A stretch of DNA of 64,000 nt. Source: Pieris napi. Taxonomy: Eukaryota; Arthropoda; Insecta; Lepidoptera; Pieridae. The notes beneath the pieces were generated by a model. That model did not search any database and was not told where the DNA came from. It saw nothing but the letters and a program-made list of their open reading frames with translations. The DNA is taken from contig NC_062254.1 in NCBI RefSeq assembly GCF_905475465.1, positions 8,624,001 through 8,688,000 on the forward strand, given 5' to 3'. The position numbers and the translations under genes were made by a program. The first letter of the stretch is position 1. Every line of letters begins with the position of its first letter. Below, in pieces: positions 9,920-22,800 of the stretch.

Positions 9920-12040
9920 CTATGCCAGATGATCCTTTATAAATAGGTTTGCTAAGAATCTAGCTACATCAGGAGGAGCCGGGAATCGACAGTTTATATT
10001 ACTATGTTGACACCAATTTACCCATTTATACCAAATAGGGGCATATGTTTTCCTTGTTGAAGCTCTCAAACACGACGAAATAAGTTGTTTTTCGTCTCGT
10101 GTCTTGCAGCCAAAATGAGCCACGCTTCCAACTGTAATTTCTGCCCTTTGAGGAGGAGGTTGACCCGTTACGGTATTGATCAGGGTTTTGTTTAAATTCC
10201 GTATTGGTAGCGAGGGTGCAAGTGCTCGGCCTTTCAAATCCGGGCGCCAAAAAGGCTTCCTCCACCTGGGTGCTATTATTATGAACTTCCCTTGGGATAA
10301 GTTGAGATGGTGCAGCACTCGAGGTAGAGCCACTGGCGGTGGAAATATCCACGCTAGATCGTATCGCCAGCATTTACTGAAGGCGTGGTGAAGCAAGTGT
10401 TGGAGTCTAATAAGTCTAGCGACACATAACTTGCCACGACAAGAGCCTCTCGTGACGCGAAAAGATCTATTTCGGGGGTTCCCCATCGTCTGAATATGTC
10501 CGTGGTTGCCTCTTTCAAGAGATGCCATTCGGTGCCCCTGCGATTGCGCGAGAGGTAATCGGCTTCCACGTTGTACATTCCCGGCAAGGAAGTGAGGGAT
10601 AAGTACAATATTCAAACTGTCCGTCAGTGCCAGAAGATCTTTTGTCAATTTTAACAGCATTTGGGACCTTGTTCCTCCTTCGTTTTTTATGTACGATACA
10701 ACAGTTTTGCTGTCGCTTTGCAGGATTACCATCGAGTTCTTTAGGACTTCGGATGTCAAAGAGATTGCTGCTACCACAGCGTGCATCTCCTTTAAATTGC
10801 AATGCCACTCAATCTGACTTTGAGTCCAAGAACCATTCAGGGGTTTGTTGTTGATTAGCGCTCCCCATTGTAGATCCGAGGCATCGGTGACAATGTAATT
10901 CACATGCCTTGTTTTGAAGTGAATCGGTGTTTTGTGACTGAGGTTGTGCAAACACCATACCACGTCCTGATTCACCTCTGCAAGAGAACTCGGGCAAAGA
11001 GGAGCTCTCCTAAATGCATTGCTGTGTCGCTGCAGCGTTCGGCAACGCAACCTTCCCCGGTGGGTGATGAAGGTCGCAAAATTGAGATACCCTAAGAGGC
11101 GTTGGGCCTGCTTGAGGGTCCAATTTGCCGGCTGACAAGCGTGTTATCAGGCACTGACGAATTTTGATAACTTTTTACGGGTAAGGACTTTGCATTTGAT
11201 AGTGTGTCCCACGTGATACCCAGAAAATCGATCGACCTCGTTGGAGTGCATATCGACTTCTCTCGATTTATGGTCCAGCCCAGGTTCTTCAAAAAGGTCA
11301 TGGCTACGAGAACCTGGGAGTTAAGAATTGTTCTGTCCTGGTGGACCAGTAAGTAATCGTTCAAGAAAACGATCACTCTTAAGCCCTGACGGCGTTATAG
11401 CTCGGCTGTCCAATTTGTCACCGAAGAAAACATTTTCGGAGCTATGGCCAACCCAATAGGTAGACAAGTCATTTGAAGGAGCCTTCCCTCGTAACTGATA
11501 CGCAGAAAGCAACGATGTTCGAGGGAAATCGGTACATGATAGTAGGATTGCCTGTGATCCAGCTTCACCATCCAATCGCCTTTATGTAGGAAATTTGGCA
11601 TTTGGTGGTGATGAAACAGATGAAAAGGTTCTGGTTTCATGAACCGATTTAAAGATTTTAGGCTGAAAATGACTCGATTTTTCCGTTCTTCGTTATTATG
11701 AAATATGAACGATATGATATGATAGATATGAACGACGGAGACAGCGGTGCTGGCTCCAGTATATGGTCTCGAATCATGGTATGTATTTCCAAGGAAATCG
11801 AAGTTGAAACAGGTGTTTGCAACTTTTTTAGGATTTAGGACAGTACTAATAGCGGTTTTCGATTGAAAGTTATTCGAGCGGAGGTTATTAATTTTAGAAT
11901 GGAAAAAGGAGGTTTTAATTTCACCCAATTTTTGTGATAGTTCCTTAAACATCCGCCCGAAAAGCCCATCGAGTCACTTATGTTGGTATTTATTTGGATT
12001 GTTATATTTGCGTCCCCCCTTTTGATGTGAAACATCTATA
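9920..12040 (-). pseudogene. DIRS-like retrotransposon remnant (RT, RNase H, tyrosine recombinase start)
   Basis: Read on the minus strand the order is reverse transcriptase, RNase H and then the N-terminal part of a tyrosine recombinase, the DIRS/PAT layout. RT blocks: GDWMVKLDHRQSYYHVPI and MTCLPIGLAIAPKMFSSVTN near 11575-11420, then a palm motif FLNDYLLVHQDR near 11370 and FLGITWDTLSNAK near 11220. RNase H: YIVTDASDLQWGALIN near 10900, NLKEMHAV, LQSDSKTVVSYI. Then DIRS-type blocks WGTPEIDLFAS and PRWRKPFWRPDLKGRA, and STRKTYAPIWYKWVNWC near 10050. At least two frameshifts split it. The usual YxDD catalytic motif is FLND, so the first Asp is lost. The recombinase is cut off at 9920 before its catalytic half. 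This copy cannot be active. Confidence 0.85.
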
Positions 12041-13029
12041 ACCGCACGTGAAACCGATTTCTGGTGTGGCGACAAAAGCCGTGGCGATGCCACGCTATAT
12101 GATGGTATATATACAGTCTATATGCAGTAGTGTGTACGGTGTATTTCGAAGTCACTGATTAAACGAATTAAGTAGTCACGTTTTGAAATAAATTCGTAAA
12201 TTTTTGTATTTAAATGAAAATAAATGTTTATTCAATAAATAGTCATCGTTATTTTAACAAAATAATGTCGATGTTTCACATCTGCCAGGCGTCCCGTGAC
12301 GGCTCACATTTTTATTTTCGTGATCATCGAAGTTGTGACTCTGTTGTCCTTGTCCTCCTGTTTTGAGTTGTATCGGTTACCAAGAAAGGGCTTTTGACTA
12401 ACCTGAGACGTTGAAGCTACAGGCGATTAAAAACGTATGCGTGATTTAACGCGTATTGTTTTAGATTGGTACCCGCGAATTCTGTCAATTTTGACAATAC
12501 TACCAACATTTTGTAAATATTTAGATAATTTTTCAGGATTAAACATGTACTCCGAAGAGGGGTGGGAATTTTATCTAAATCTTCTATAACATGTTTTTAA
12601 AGTTTGACCAAAACATTCTTGCAATTTATTATGTATAGAATTTAAATTAAGAACCGCGTTCGACCACTAAAACGCTACGTAACGCTTTATTGATAAACTC
12701 ATTTTTAAATCGGTAAAAGCAGGAAAAGCAACGTATTTCTTTTGTATATCAATATAACGTACACAGTTCAAATCAGAAATGTAAAAACCTCTGCATTGAA
12801 ATTAATATTATAATTTATAACTCGGAGGTTCTTGAACCGACACGTCTAAATGAGCAATATCATTAACTACAGCCGCATGGTTCAAAAAAGGGTCGTGTAG
12901 GTTTGCATTATTAGATTCGGTCACTTTATGTAACATGCTAGACGACGCAGCATAATTGTAAAACAGTATTATTAAGGTGACTCACCAATTACTGCAACAA
13001 TTGCTCAAACCTGAGAATAATCACGTGAA

Positions 13030-13215
13030 TTACTGCTGTGGCGGCGGTTCTTCATCCTCTTCACTTGTACTCGAACTTTGCGAAGAACTCGGCTTGTCAG
13101 AACTTGCAGAGACAATATCTCCCGTGATATGAGACGGCCTTGTAAAGCGCGGGTGAGGCACGTTTGACCGCGTAGCCAACACATTTACACCGATTTTAGC
13201 ACTTTCATTAGCCAT
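13030..13215 (-). CDS. Small ORF, 61 aa, low complexity
   Basis: Minus-strand ORF inside the composite transposon. It starts MANESAKIGVNV and ends in a Ser-rich, then acidic and Pro/Gln tail (SSSTSEEDEEPPPQQ). No family recognised. It could be an exon of the element's second protein; it could also be chance. Confidence 0.2.
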   Translation of the reverse strand: MANESAKIGVNVLATRSNVPHPRFTRPSHITGDIVSASSDKPSSSQSSSTSEEDEEPPPQQ

Positions 13216-13870
13216 TTTATATTTTTAACGTGAAAACCGAGTTAACCATGTTACGAAATAATTATTTCCACTTTGAAAATAAATTTTAGGTCGATATAAC
13301 TTTGAATATACTGATTCGTTTTTAAGTGTGCACTAGCGACTGTGCAAGACGAAAAACGACGCAACAATGAACAAGAACTCTGGCGGCTTGCTTTAGCGCG
13401 ATAAAAAGTTAGTTCCAGTTTCAAACGCTGGGCGCTGGCGGCGGTGTCACGTGGTGGGAAAAGGTCGGATACTAGCGATTTGGGCGGAAAAGGAAACGAT
13501 GTACTCTCATAATGGACCTCGGACGTCAAACGGAACACATAATATAAATAATAAACAAAATAGCTTCTTTTAAGGCAGTGTATGCCGAATGCCTAGCCTG
13601 TTTGTTTTTGTATAAATTGTTTTTAACGTTCCACAAACATTCGTGAACAACACATTCAGACACAAATTTGATAGTTGTACCTTCCGACCATTTTAAAAAT
13701 CAAAAATCACGCACGCGTTTCACGGCACTTATGCACTCTCCTAAAGGTTTTTACTAAACTACGTGTTTACACACAACGAGGGAAGATCTCGGGGGGTGCG
13801 CGGGCGCGGGAAGGAGTATCACTTGAAACAAAAATAAAAAGCGATTCTATTTTGATTCAACTTGAAAGCC

Positions 13871-13976
13871 AAGTAGAACCGTACTAAAGCAAGTAGAACC
13901 GTACTAAAGCAAGTAGAACCGTACTAAAGCAAGTAGAACCGTACTAAAGCAAGTAGAACCGTACTAAAGCAAGTAG
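13871..13976. repeat. 20-bp subterminal tandem repeat, five units
   Basis: Five exact units of AAGTAGAACCGTACTAAAGC run from 13871 to 13970, followed by a partial unit AAGTAG. They lie about 70 bp inside the right end of the 8325-14047 element. Subterminal repeats of this kind often serve as transposase binding sites; that role is inferred. Confidence 0.95.
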
Positions 13977-14471
13977 CGTTTACATGTTTCAACTAAAGTA
14001 CTATCCTAAAGCACTCTCCTAAACACTAAGATAATGTAAATCGGCCTTTAAGTCTTACTACCGGGATAAATATTTAGATACGAAGGGATTTTTAACGTTC
14101 AGAAACAAGACCTAGCGCTGTGTCGCCCATATGTCAAAAACGTATTGGACTTTGACATACGGGAGACATAGTTCGAGCTAGTTGAGGGTAGCGGAGTTGT
14201 TTTGCGAAATAGTGTGTATAAACAATCTTATACGCTCATTGAATTATTTTAATTATATAATAGAATTATAATGAATCTTAATGGTAATCCAGTGGCACTA
14301 TAGACCTATATATCTACGTCCAACTGAGGAGGCCTGCCAAGTGAGAGGAGTGCCTCGTCCGCACATTAGTGATTAGCCTAAAGCGGTCTATGTTGGCAAC
14401 ACTTTTTCAATTGTATTAGAATACCGATTGAAAGATTCCGTCCGGCAAAATCCATATATCTAGGTAATAGC

Positions 14472-14846
14472 TTAGCAGCTACTCTGGAAGCGCTGCAGGT
14501 TAAGACTTAGCCATGTCAAAATTATGACAATATTCCCTAAGAATATTTTGAAATCTGCAATTAAATGAAAATTTAAAAGCCTTTCTTTCCGAAAAAATTG
14601 TTTTCGCAATCCGAAAAATTTGGTAGGTAATCTGTAGCTGTGCCGCGAGTTAATACGAAGACAAATAAAATGTGCATCTTCACTTGTGAAGATTTGAGAA
14701 TCCACAATAGAAATATCAGCGCAAGTATACAATATACATGCCTCAGAGTACCATTGCAACCACCATACCGGTCCTGCATCCGCTAAAAACTTCAAATCAG
14801 ATCGCAGCTCACGTGGCAGACCAATACTAGTAAAAGTAAATGCCAT
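14472..14846 (-). CDS. Unrecognised ORF, 124 aa
   Basis: Minus-strand ORF starting MAFTFTSIGLPRELRSDL. It has a Trp pair (VWWLQW) and ends in a hydrophobic segment (FLGNIVIILTWLSLNL). No family was recognised and no flanking gene structure supports it. May be a fragment of an unknown repeat. Confidence 0.15.
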   Translation of the reverse strand: MAFTFTSIGLPRELRSDLKFLADAGPVWWLQWYSEACILYTCADISIVDSQIFTSEDAHFICLRINSRHSYRLPTKFFGLRKQFFRKERLLNFHLIADFKIFLGNIVIILTWLSLNLQRFQSSC

Positions 14847-15807
14847 AAATTACCACGTTCCCGTCCTTCACGTCCAGATAAACCCTCAAGATGAAGTAAA
14901 AGGTGCGCTTCGATATTTGTCAGCCTTTGTCAAGTTAATCTATGACAGTTTACCCTGTCAACATAAGTAACTTCCAAATTGGGATTGAATACCGGTACAA
15001 ATTCAAGTTCTGATTCTCAATTTAGATTCCATAAAAGGTACCACTTTTCGGTATGGTTCCTGTTCCGGTTCTGATTCGGTTCGGGTTCTTAATTAAGGTT
15101 ATTGGAACCCTTATTATATAGGTTCTGTAGTGTACTGTTTAGATGTTTTCAAAGTGGGTATATTCTCTTTTAGCTAAACTAAACGTAAACTATTGTGTTG
15201 TGTGTATATTGTGAATTTTATCATCATGGAATTATGTGGTACATAGTAGTGACAATATGTAAAAACTAAAAGTATGTATTCAAAGAGTTTTAAACATAAG
15301 TATTTTTTACTTTCCGTTTAATATTATGATTATTCTGAATATTTTAATTATTATTAAATGTATTATGTGTCACTTACAAATTAAAATTTTGTAAGTAAGT
15401 AGGTACTCTTAACTGCGAAGAACGAATGACGAAAATATTGTTTTAACTTTTAACAAATCGCATAACAATTTGTTGCAGATAAATCAAGGCTAGTACATAA
15501 AGTAAAGTTTCGACGAAAATAACACCGTCATAGAGAAAAAAAACGACTCTTTAAGTATTTTATACGTAAACAACATATTATTCCTATTTAATATATTTAC
15601 CAGTCAGTGAACGAAATAATATGACAATAAGAAAATAAAACTATATCAACCAAAAAGTAGTTTGTTATTGAAAATTTACATGTTATTTTTAAATTGAGCA
15701 TTTGCAGATATTTTAGAAAATTACAAAATGCATATTTATGTATTAAGTAAACAAAACTGAGTCGTGAAAAATTATAAAATGGATCATATACTTAATAAAT
15801 ACAGCAA

Positions 15808-15856
15808 CTCGTAACTGCCCATTTAGCAGTGAAATAGCTAAATGAGCAGTTACGAG
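15808..15856. repeat. 20-bp perfect-type hairpin
   Basis: CTCGTAACTGCCCATTTAGC at 15808-15827 pairs with 15837-15856 across a 9-base loop, with one mismatch. It is not followed by a T run. The neighbouring bases repeat the word CTGCCCAT. Function unknown. Confidence 0.7.
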
Positions 15857-16149
15857 TGGGCCATCCTAAACCTAAACTAACCTAAACCTGCCGAACTATT
15901 TATCAAACTGCCCATATCATCATTTTTACCGGCCATATATTTACTAGCCTGCTGACGTATTTTTAGTACTGACATTGTAAGACGAAATAACTGACCAATG
16001 ATTTTTTTTATTACTGTCGCACATCCAGCAATAAAAAAATAACTGGCCATTATTTTTTACATAATAACTTCTCGTATATTTAAATAACAGTTAAAAGAAT
16101 TAGTTCCCTATCTAGGAGAGATTGATACTCTAAAGAAATAGACCATTAG

Positions 16150-16845
16150 GTAGTAATCAAAGATCACTTGTTAGGTGACGTCTGACAACATTAATCCTGA
16201 CAATAGACTAACTTCTAGGTTTTTGTTTACATTAATAACTTTCGATTTTTGAATTTATATGAATAATTGTAGCAGAAAATTAAATATAAGAATCTACAAT
16301 GAAATCATACCAATGCGTGGATTGAGTATTATATCTTTATATATATATATTTTTATTATAAGCTGGCTATTTATTGTCCATAGTTAAAAAAATTTACTGC
16401 ATATATCAATGTAAACAAACTAAAAATGAAATCAATTACAATCAAGAGATAATTGTTTATGTATGCTTGCAGCTGTTACGTGTTAAAACATTGTTTATAT
16501 TCCCTTTTTTCAAGGCCATTTAACCGGTCACCGTCTACCTACACTACCATACGTATGCGATATGATAATTTGTGTTGACTGTTGGGTACAAAGTCTATTC
16601 AGTATTCAACTTTCGTAAGACTGCGAGTTGCGGCCGTTAGCACGGAATCGAGCACAACACGAAACCAACTGCGAAACAAATTTAATTGTTATTAAGACTC
16701 AGATGGGTGGAGGTGCGTCGTTATTAGACTCGTGTAATTTTTTTTAATAATACAAACACGTTTACAAAAGAGAAAGTTTGAAACAAGTTTAAAAAAAATT
16801 GTCTAATTTTATTTAAAAAATATATAATAAATTACCTAGTGCCTT
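16150..16845 (+). promoter_or_regulatory. Duplicated 5' flank of ligase copy A
   Basis: From about 16150 the sequence matches the flank of copy C from about 55637, and from about 16365 also that of copy B from about 40150. The three share GATGGGTGGAGGTGCGTCGT (one base differs in B) and ACTCGTGTA about 100-140 bp before the ATG. Copy A alone carries about 190 bp more at 16514-16702, including CTATTCAGTATTC, which contains the arthropod initiator-like TCAGT. Copies B and C instead have TTACTCAGTAGGAC at that place. Transcription starts are inferred only. Confidence 0.5.
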
Positions 16846-19800
16846 ATGGCTTCAACATTAAGACGTGCTTTAAGCCAAGCAATAAAAAAAAGAAATGTGT
16901 ATAAAATTTCTTTTTTACAAAACAGCACAGATTCAAAAATATTAACATCAGTTTTTAAGGATTTAGAAGATTCGAATCATACAGTTAATGAATTTGTGTG
17001 GCAAAACTTGGACAGATGGCCAGACAAAACTTTTACAGTAAGTATTATACAATTAATGATTAAAACTGTTAAAATGTACTTGATATTTTGTAATTTACAT
17101 TGCATAAACTATTGATTTGTTCTTAGTAAATTCATTTATTATTCATTTTATAAGAAATTAATACTGACTATAAGTTTACTTATAAATAATTTTTAATTTT
17201 TATTATTTTTTATAAAAGAAACAAACTATATACAAACTAATTTGACACAAATTTACAACATAGACATATTAAATGATTTTTGCTTTAGTAATATAATTAT
17301 AGCATGTTCTAGTGTTAGTGTTTATTAAGGTCAGTCTTATCAGGTAGGTACTTATGTCTATAATATTGTTGCTTCATAGTTCTATATGTAAAGTTACGAC
17401 CACATATTTTCTAGTCCATCATCTGATAATTCAATTTGCTGTGAAATAGTAATGTAAATTCTTATTCTTAAAGCCTAATTCTTATTTAGTAGATATTCAT
17501 AAAATACAATGGTTTTGCAAAGAAAATGTTATATAAAAAAGCTTGCTTTCAGTTAATTGCTAAACAAGTTTTGAAGCATTTTAATTGTGATGTAGCATAT
17601 ATGTATAATACCCAGATGCAACCACAGCAGTTTTTGTCATGTTTTAAATTCTTTCCCAGTTTTGCACTTAAGATATTGAATTAACTTGTGGTTAGAGTCA
17701 TAGAGTGTTAAAACAAAGTCATGGTTTCAATCAAACAAAGTTCTTTGTGGTTTGTTCTTAAAAGACAAGTGACATCATTGTATAACAAACATGTTTTTAA
17801 AACCTGATAAAAAAAAATACCATTTTCCTGTTGCTTTTGTTCATATTAATTATATGGTTGCATTTTGTTGTTGCATTTTTGCTAACTTTAACTGATTTAT
17901 ACTTTACTATTTATTTTGTTTTTTGAAATTGGTGATTTGATGATTAAAATTGCATATAGAAGATCCAATTTGAAATTCTAGGCTAAAATATACCAAATTT
18001 ACAAGGCAACATCTTCCGATATAAAGTTTAAACCATACAAAATCTTTTTATACATATTTATTATTTATAAAAAATGATTTGTAGGATTGAAGGGCTATCT
18101 AATCTATGGATCTACTCAAATAATATTTAGACTAACTTTTATATTGTATAGAAACAGGCCCTCCGCTGCGTCAATCACTACTATGCGGCAATCGGCATAT
18201 ATTGCGTTTTTCAACAATATTTAGAATTAAAGTTTAGGTATATAATTTTTCAAGGACAATGGGTCACGGTTGCTCTTGCGAAACGGGGGCGTGTCGCGAG
18301 TAATTCGTAAAGATATATTTATTAATTCTTTTTTCTTGTTGTCCTTGTTTCTATAAAACTATTAATAGGGCATTGTTCTTGTTTAAATACATTCCTTTGT
18401 GTAACTTTATTTAAATAACACAGTACAAAGTCTACGTAATGTGATTTTATTTTATGAAACGGTTTTAAGATCATTTACAAGAATATATTAATATGAAAAT
18501 ATATAGTTTTTTCCATCTTATCACGTACTAACAACCATTACATTAAAATAATGCGTTGAGAAAAAACTCATCTCAAATAGATAGGCACCTTAGAAATGTG
18601 ACGAAAAATAGTTAGTTTTTGGACTTTCGACCTTGAATTTAATACGTTTGTGTACTAGAATGTGGTTCTGATAATTCGATAATTTGACTACCGCTATTTC
18701 ATACATGAAAAATCTATTAAAATTTATTGTTTATTCACGCGACGCACATATTTACGGCACACTACGAAAAATATTCATTTCTCCAGCTGTGTATTCGTCT
18801 TCCTCGATAAATGATTTACAAAAAGACCTTTTTAAGAAATGAATAATAAAAAGAAATAGTAAAATATCCTCTTTTTAATTATTTCATTAACATTTTCAGG
18901 TGTGTGCAACCACAGGCCATGGATATACATACGCACAAACACATCGTATGTCGATAAACTTTGCTGCATCGCTCCGGACGAAATTGAAGTTGAGGAATGA
19001 CGACACAGTCGCCATAATACTACCGAATGTGCCAGAATATCCCTGTATTTCACTGGGAATATTGGAAGCTGGGTGTATAATCAGTATGATGAATCCTGCG
19101 TACAGTGCTCGTGAGTTTTTTTTTTTTTTTTTTAATTTTTATCCGTAGATCAGAAATTATCCTACTAATATTATTAACGCGTATAATACTAATATTAAAA
19201 ACACAAATATTCTGTCATTCACGCTACATCATTTGGACAAATATTATTTTAATCCTGCGCAGACGAAGTCGCGGGCACCAGCTAGTATATTATAAACAAG
19301 TGAATGCTGGGAAAAGAGTAAAAGGCGTTGCATTCCTTTATGTGTAACCAAGAAATCTCAAACTAGGGTCGACTGGTCGTACATAGGGAAATGCTTATCC
19401 CGACGATAACATTCTGAAGTGAATAAGTGTGTCGTAATTTATGTACTTTAAAAATGATAATTACAAGCGTAGAAACGCATAGGAACTGGTGCAACGCCTT
19501 GCCTTGAGAAGCGTTGTGGCGAGTTCTTTTTTTTTTTAAAGACAATTCACACCAATTGACCTAGTCCCATGCTAAGCTGGTGAAGCTTGTGTTATGGGTA
19601 CTAGGCAACGGATATACATACATATTATAGATAGATAGACATATAAGTACATATTTAAACACCCAAGACCTAAGCACAACACCAAATGCTCATCACATCG
19701 ATGTTCGTCTCAGCCGGGGATCGAACCCGGGACCCATGGATTCGCAGTCAGAGGTAGTAACCACTAGACTAATGAGTCGTCTTGAAATTATTAATGTTTT

Positions 19801-22800
19801 ATTACAATTTTAAACAGAATTAAAATTAACAATTATAAATAAACTATAGTCATTAATAAATAATCTGAAATGGTTTTTAAAATCTTGTCAAATAGACTGA
19901 CATCATGATGACAGATAACCATTTGATATTTTGATTAAAGTCTATTAAAATGTTGCCATATTAACGGAATCTATTGCCGCGATTTTTGTATTTGGATGGA
20001 TTTTTACGAAATTAGTTATTTCTCCTTTTTTAAAATAAACGATAATTTTTATTTATTTAATGATACGTTATCCACAGAATTACATGCATAATTTAAAATA
20101 AAGTTCGTTTGCACAAACGTGTTGCACGATATTTATCAATAAAAAATGCACAATTAATTATCTTACATAATTAAGTATTCGGAGGGTTTATAAATTTACC
20201 GGTTTTTATAAAATTTTAAGGAAATTAATTTGTGGCATTACGCATGGCATACCTACTAATTCATATAAACTAGTCTTATACTAAAAACGGTGCAATTAGA
20301 TCAACTTTTTATAAATAACTCAACTTCTACCCTAATATTATAAAGATTTGATTTATTTGCATTGAATGATCCAAACCTACTGGACGTACTTAAAAACTCC
20401 TTTACCACAAGAATTTATTTATTTTAAAAGAGGACCGAGAGTTTTTGACGCCGTCTTTTTCTCTCGGCCTACACTCTCTGTCTTTGCCGATGAGTAGGGA
20501 TGTCTACCGAGACAAATTTAATGACGCCGAATAAGTGATACACGTAGATACATAAACAACATTATCCCGAAAAAAATATTTATTTAAGTTATAGATTTGT
20601 ATGAAAACTTCTTTGACGAGGGAAGGTGTAAAAAATACCGAAAAAACAATCGCGTACGCTGTGCAAACTATTGACAATAGAGCAAAGTGATGTTCAGTTT
20701 TATAGATGACATCACCGCAATGTTGGCAATTTAATTTTTACATATTAACTGAAACAAATATCCAGCCGTTAAAAGGCGGGACTGAACGCTAGCACTAGTT
20801 GAATGTGAGAGCAGTTTTGTCTTGTAGTTTCATCTCTGAGGTCATAGGTTCGAACACCACCCTTGAACCAATGCCTTTCTGTGAGGAAACTAGCATGCCC
20901 TAGACACACGACAGCGGCTAATCACCTACTTTTAGTACAAATAATCTCGGAAAAGATTTATTTTATATGTCGCAGCTGTTCTTATCAAAATAAAGCCGCT
21001 TATCATCTTTACTCATCTTCATTATAACAATAAAATATATAGTTATAATGAAAAGTAAATATTTATTAAGTGTTACTCATTATCAAGTCTTAACAAAAGT
21101 ATACATTTCTATTGAATACTTTTTTGCGTTTCAATGTCGAATAGTAATTGTAAATTATTTAGTTAATTTCGTTTTATTTATGTGAAAACCTCTCGCAAAA
21201 ACATTTTATTTATAATAATTACATCATTTCTTAGATACGAGATACAATAAAATACATGAATTATTCTATTATCTATATAATACTCCTTGTATCTGTGTGA
21301 CTTTGGCACATTTCTGTATGCACTGCCTGTTATTTTCTATTGTCTAAAGGCCCCAGTACACAATGGCCCATGCGGGCCCACTACAGGCCATCGCCATTGT
21401 GTACAGGGGGTAATGGTATATGATGGCGGACAATTGTCAATCGTGGCGCGCAATCGGGGAGTTGTCGGTTTTTTGGGCACACTTCAAAGGAATCGTGGCG
21501 TAGCGTGGCCTGTGGTGTTTACACAATCGGCCATTGTTTAGTTCGTCACCGGCCGCTGACCGGGATAGTACACTTTAGTGTTTCGTGCTAGAACTAGAAT
21601 TTTCGATCGTCCAAAATGTCAATATCGTCAGCATCCACCATCGCCTTTTGCGCCATTTCTTTTTTATAACTTTGTGACGGTACACACTTCTGTAATACTT
21701 GTAAATAGTATACAAATAAATAGCCGCAGCCGTAATTACTTCGACGTCCATCGCAAGTGGTTTGCCAGGCAGCAATGAGCCATGCGCCATTGTGTGAACA
21801 CCAAGTGATCGTGGCCTACAATTGTGCATTGCAAAGCGTGGCCCATCTCAGGCCATTGTGTACTGGGGCCTTAACTCTCTTACTTTTATTGTACCTTAGG
21901 CACGAGTTTAATAGTTAAACCATGTGCCCCGCCCTTTTCCTTGCTACATACCCCTTTGTTATTTTTATTTATTCCTTATTTAATCTTATCTTCCCTTCTA
22001 TATTATGCATTTAAAGGAATTAAACCAATTAAATATTTCCAAAAGGCGACTCTGAGATTGATCCTGGCATTGGTTGATGTGCAAACCTTAAGGCTCATGG
22101 GAAACCAAAAATATTATATGTTTCCTTTGGAGTAGAATCTTGGGTCTTGGGGTTCAAGTGCACAGGTACTAATTACAGATTTAAGTTGGTGCCTGGTAGA
22201 TAGTACCGGCGACTCCAGAGCTGGTGCTTTCCTTGCTCAATGAATAAATATCGCAAAACAGCGAGGAAATGCCAGCCATGACCAAAATTTTTAAATTTGT
22301 TGTCATTTCTATCAATTTTGAATTATTATTATTACAATTAATATCACTCTCATACATTGGCTCTGGCGGTTGTATGGCTAGGCTAGGAAAATTCATGATT
22401 TCACCCGCTCGCACTTGTGACTAGTGAAACAAACGTATTCCTAATGTTTGCATGAGTCGGACGATACTAAAAAAAAATGAAGTAAATGTTAAATTATTTA
22501 AATAAACCGTAAAATACACATCTATATATATAAAAGAAAGTCGTGTTTGTTACAACACTTATAACTCGAGATCGGCTGGACCGATGTTAGTTATGTCTTT
22601 TTTGATGGGTTTTTCTCTACTCAGAATAGCAGAATAAGTAATAAAATATCGGATAAGTTATCGAATAACAATAATTAAATAAATTAATTTTACGAATGCA
22701 CACGGCATGTGGTGACATTTGTTGACAAAACTACGCATCATTTTACGTCGAATTCGTGTCACTTCAAGAAATTCCGAACTTGAGGTAAATGAGGAGATGC

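Larger units (their letters stand above)
8325..14047. mobile_element. 5.7-kb composite transposon with 45-bp inverted ends
   Basis: The left end GGCCCGATTTACATTATCTT and the reverse complement of the right end (GGCCGATTTACATTATCTTA) match over about 45 bp through TTAGGAGAGT. TTA flanks both sides (8322-8324 and 14048-14050), as in PIF/Harbinger elements. Inside are a short transposase-like start at 8457, an inverted duplication of about 170 bp, a decayed DIRS-like retrotransposon, and a 20-bp subterminal tandem repeat beside the right end. No intact transposase was found. The stretch 12041-13029 inside it has no recognisable coding sequence. Confidence 0.75.
14048..16150. other. Spacer with no recognised gene
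   Basis: No coding homology noticed. It contains an unrecognised 124-residue minus-strand ORF (14472-14846), a GGTTCT/GGTTCGG-rich stretch near 15050-15090, and a hairpin at 15808-15856. A/T content rises after 15200. Confidence 0.4.

Noticed and set aside
21287..21829. Several short ORFs on both strands around 21.3-21.8 kb
   Set aside because: They lie in a GC-richer MITE (21348-21871) with inverted ends and have no recognisable protein features.
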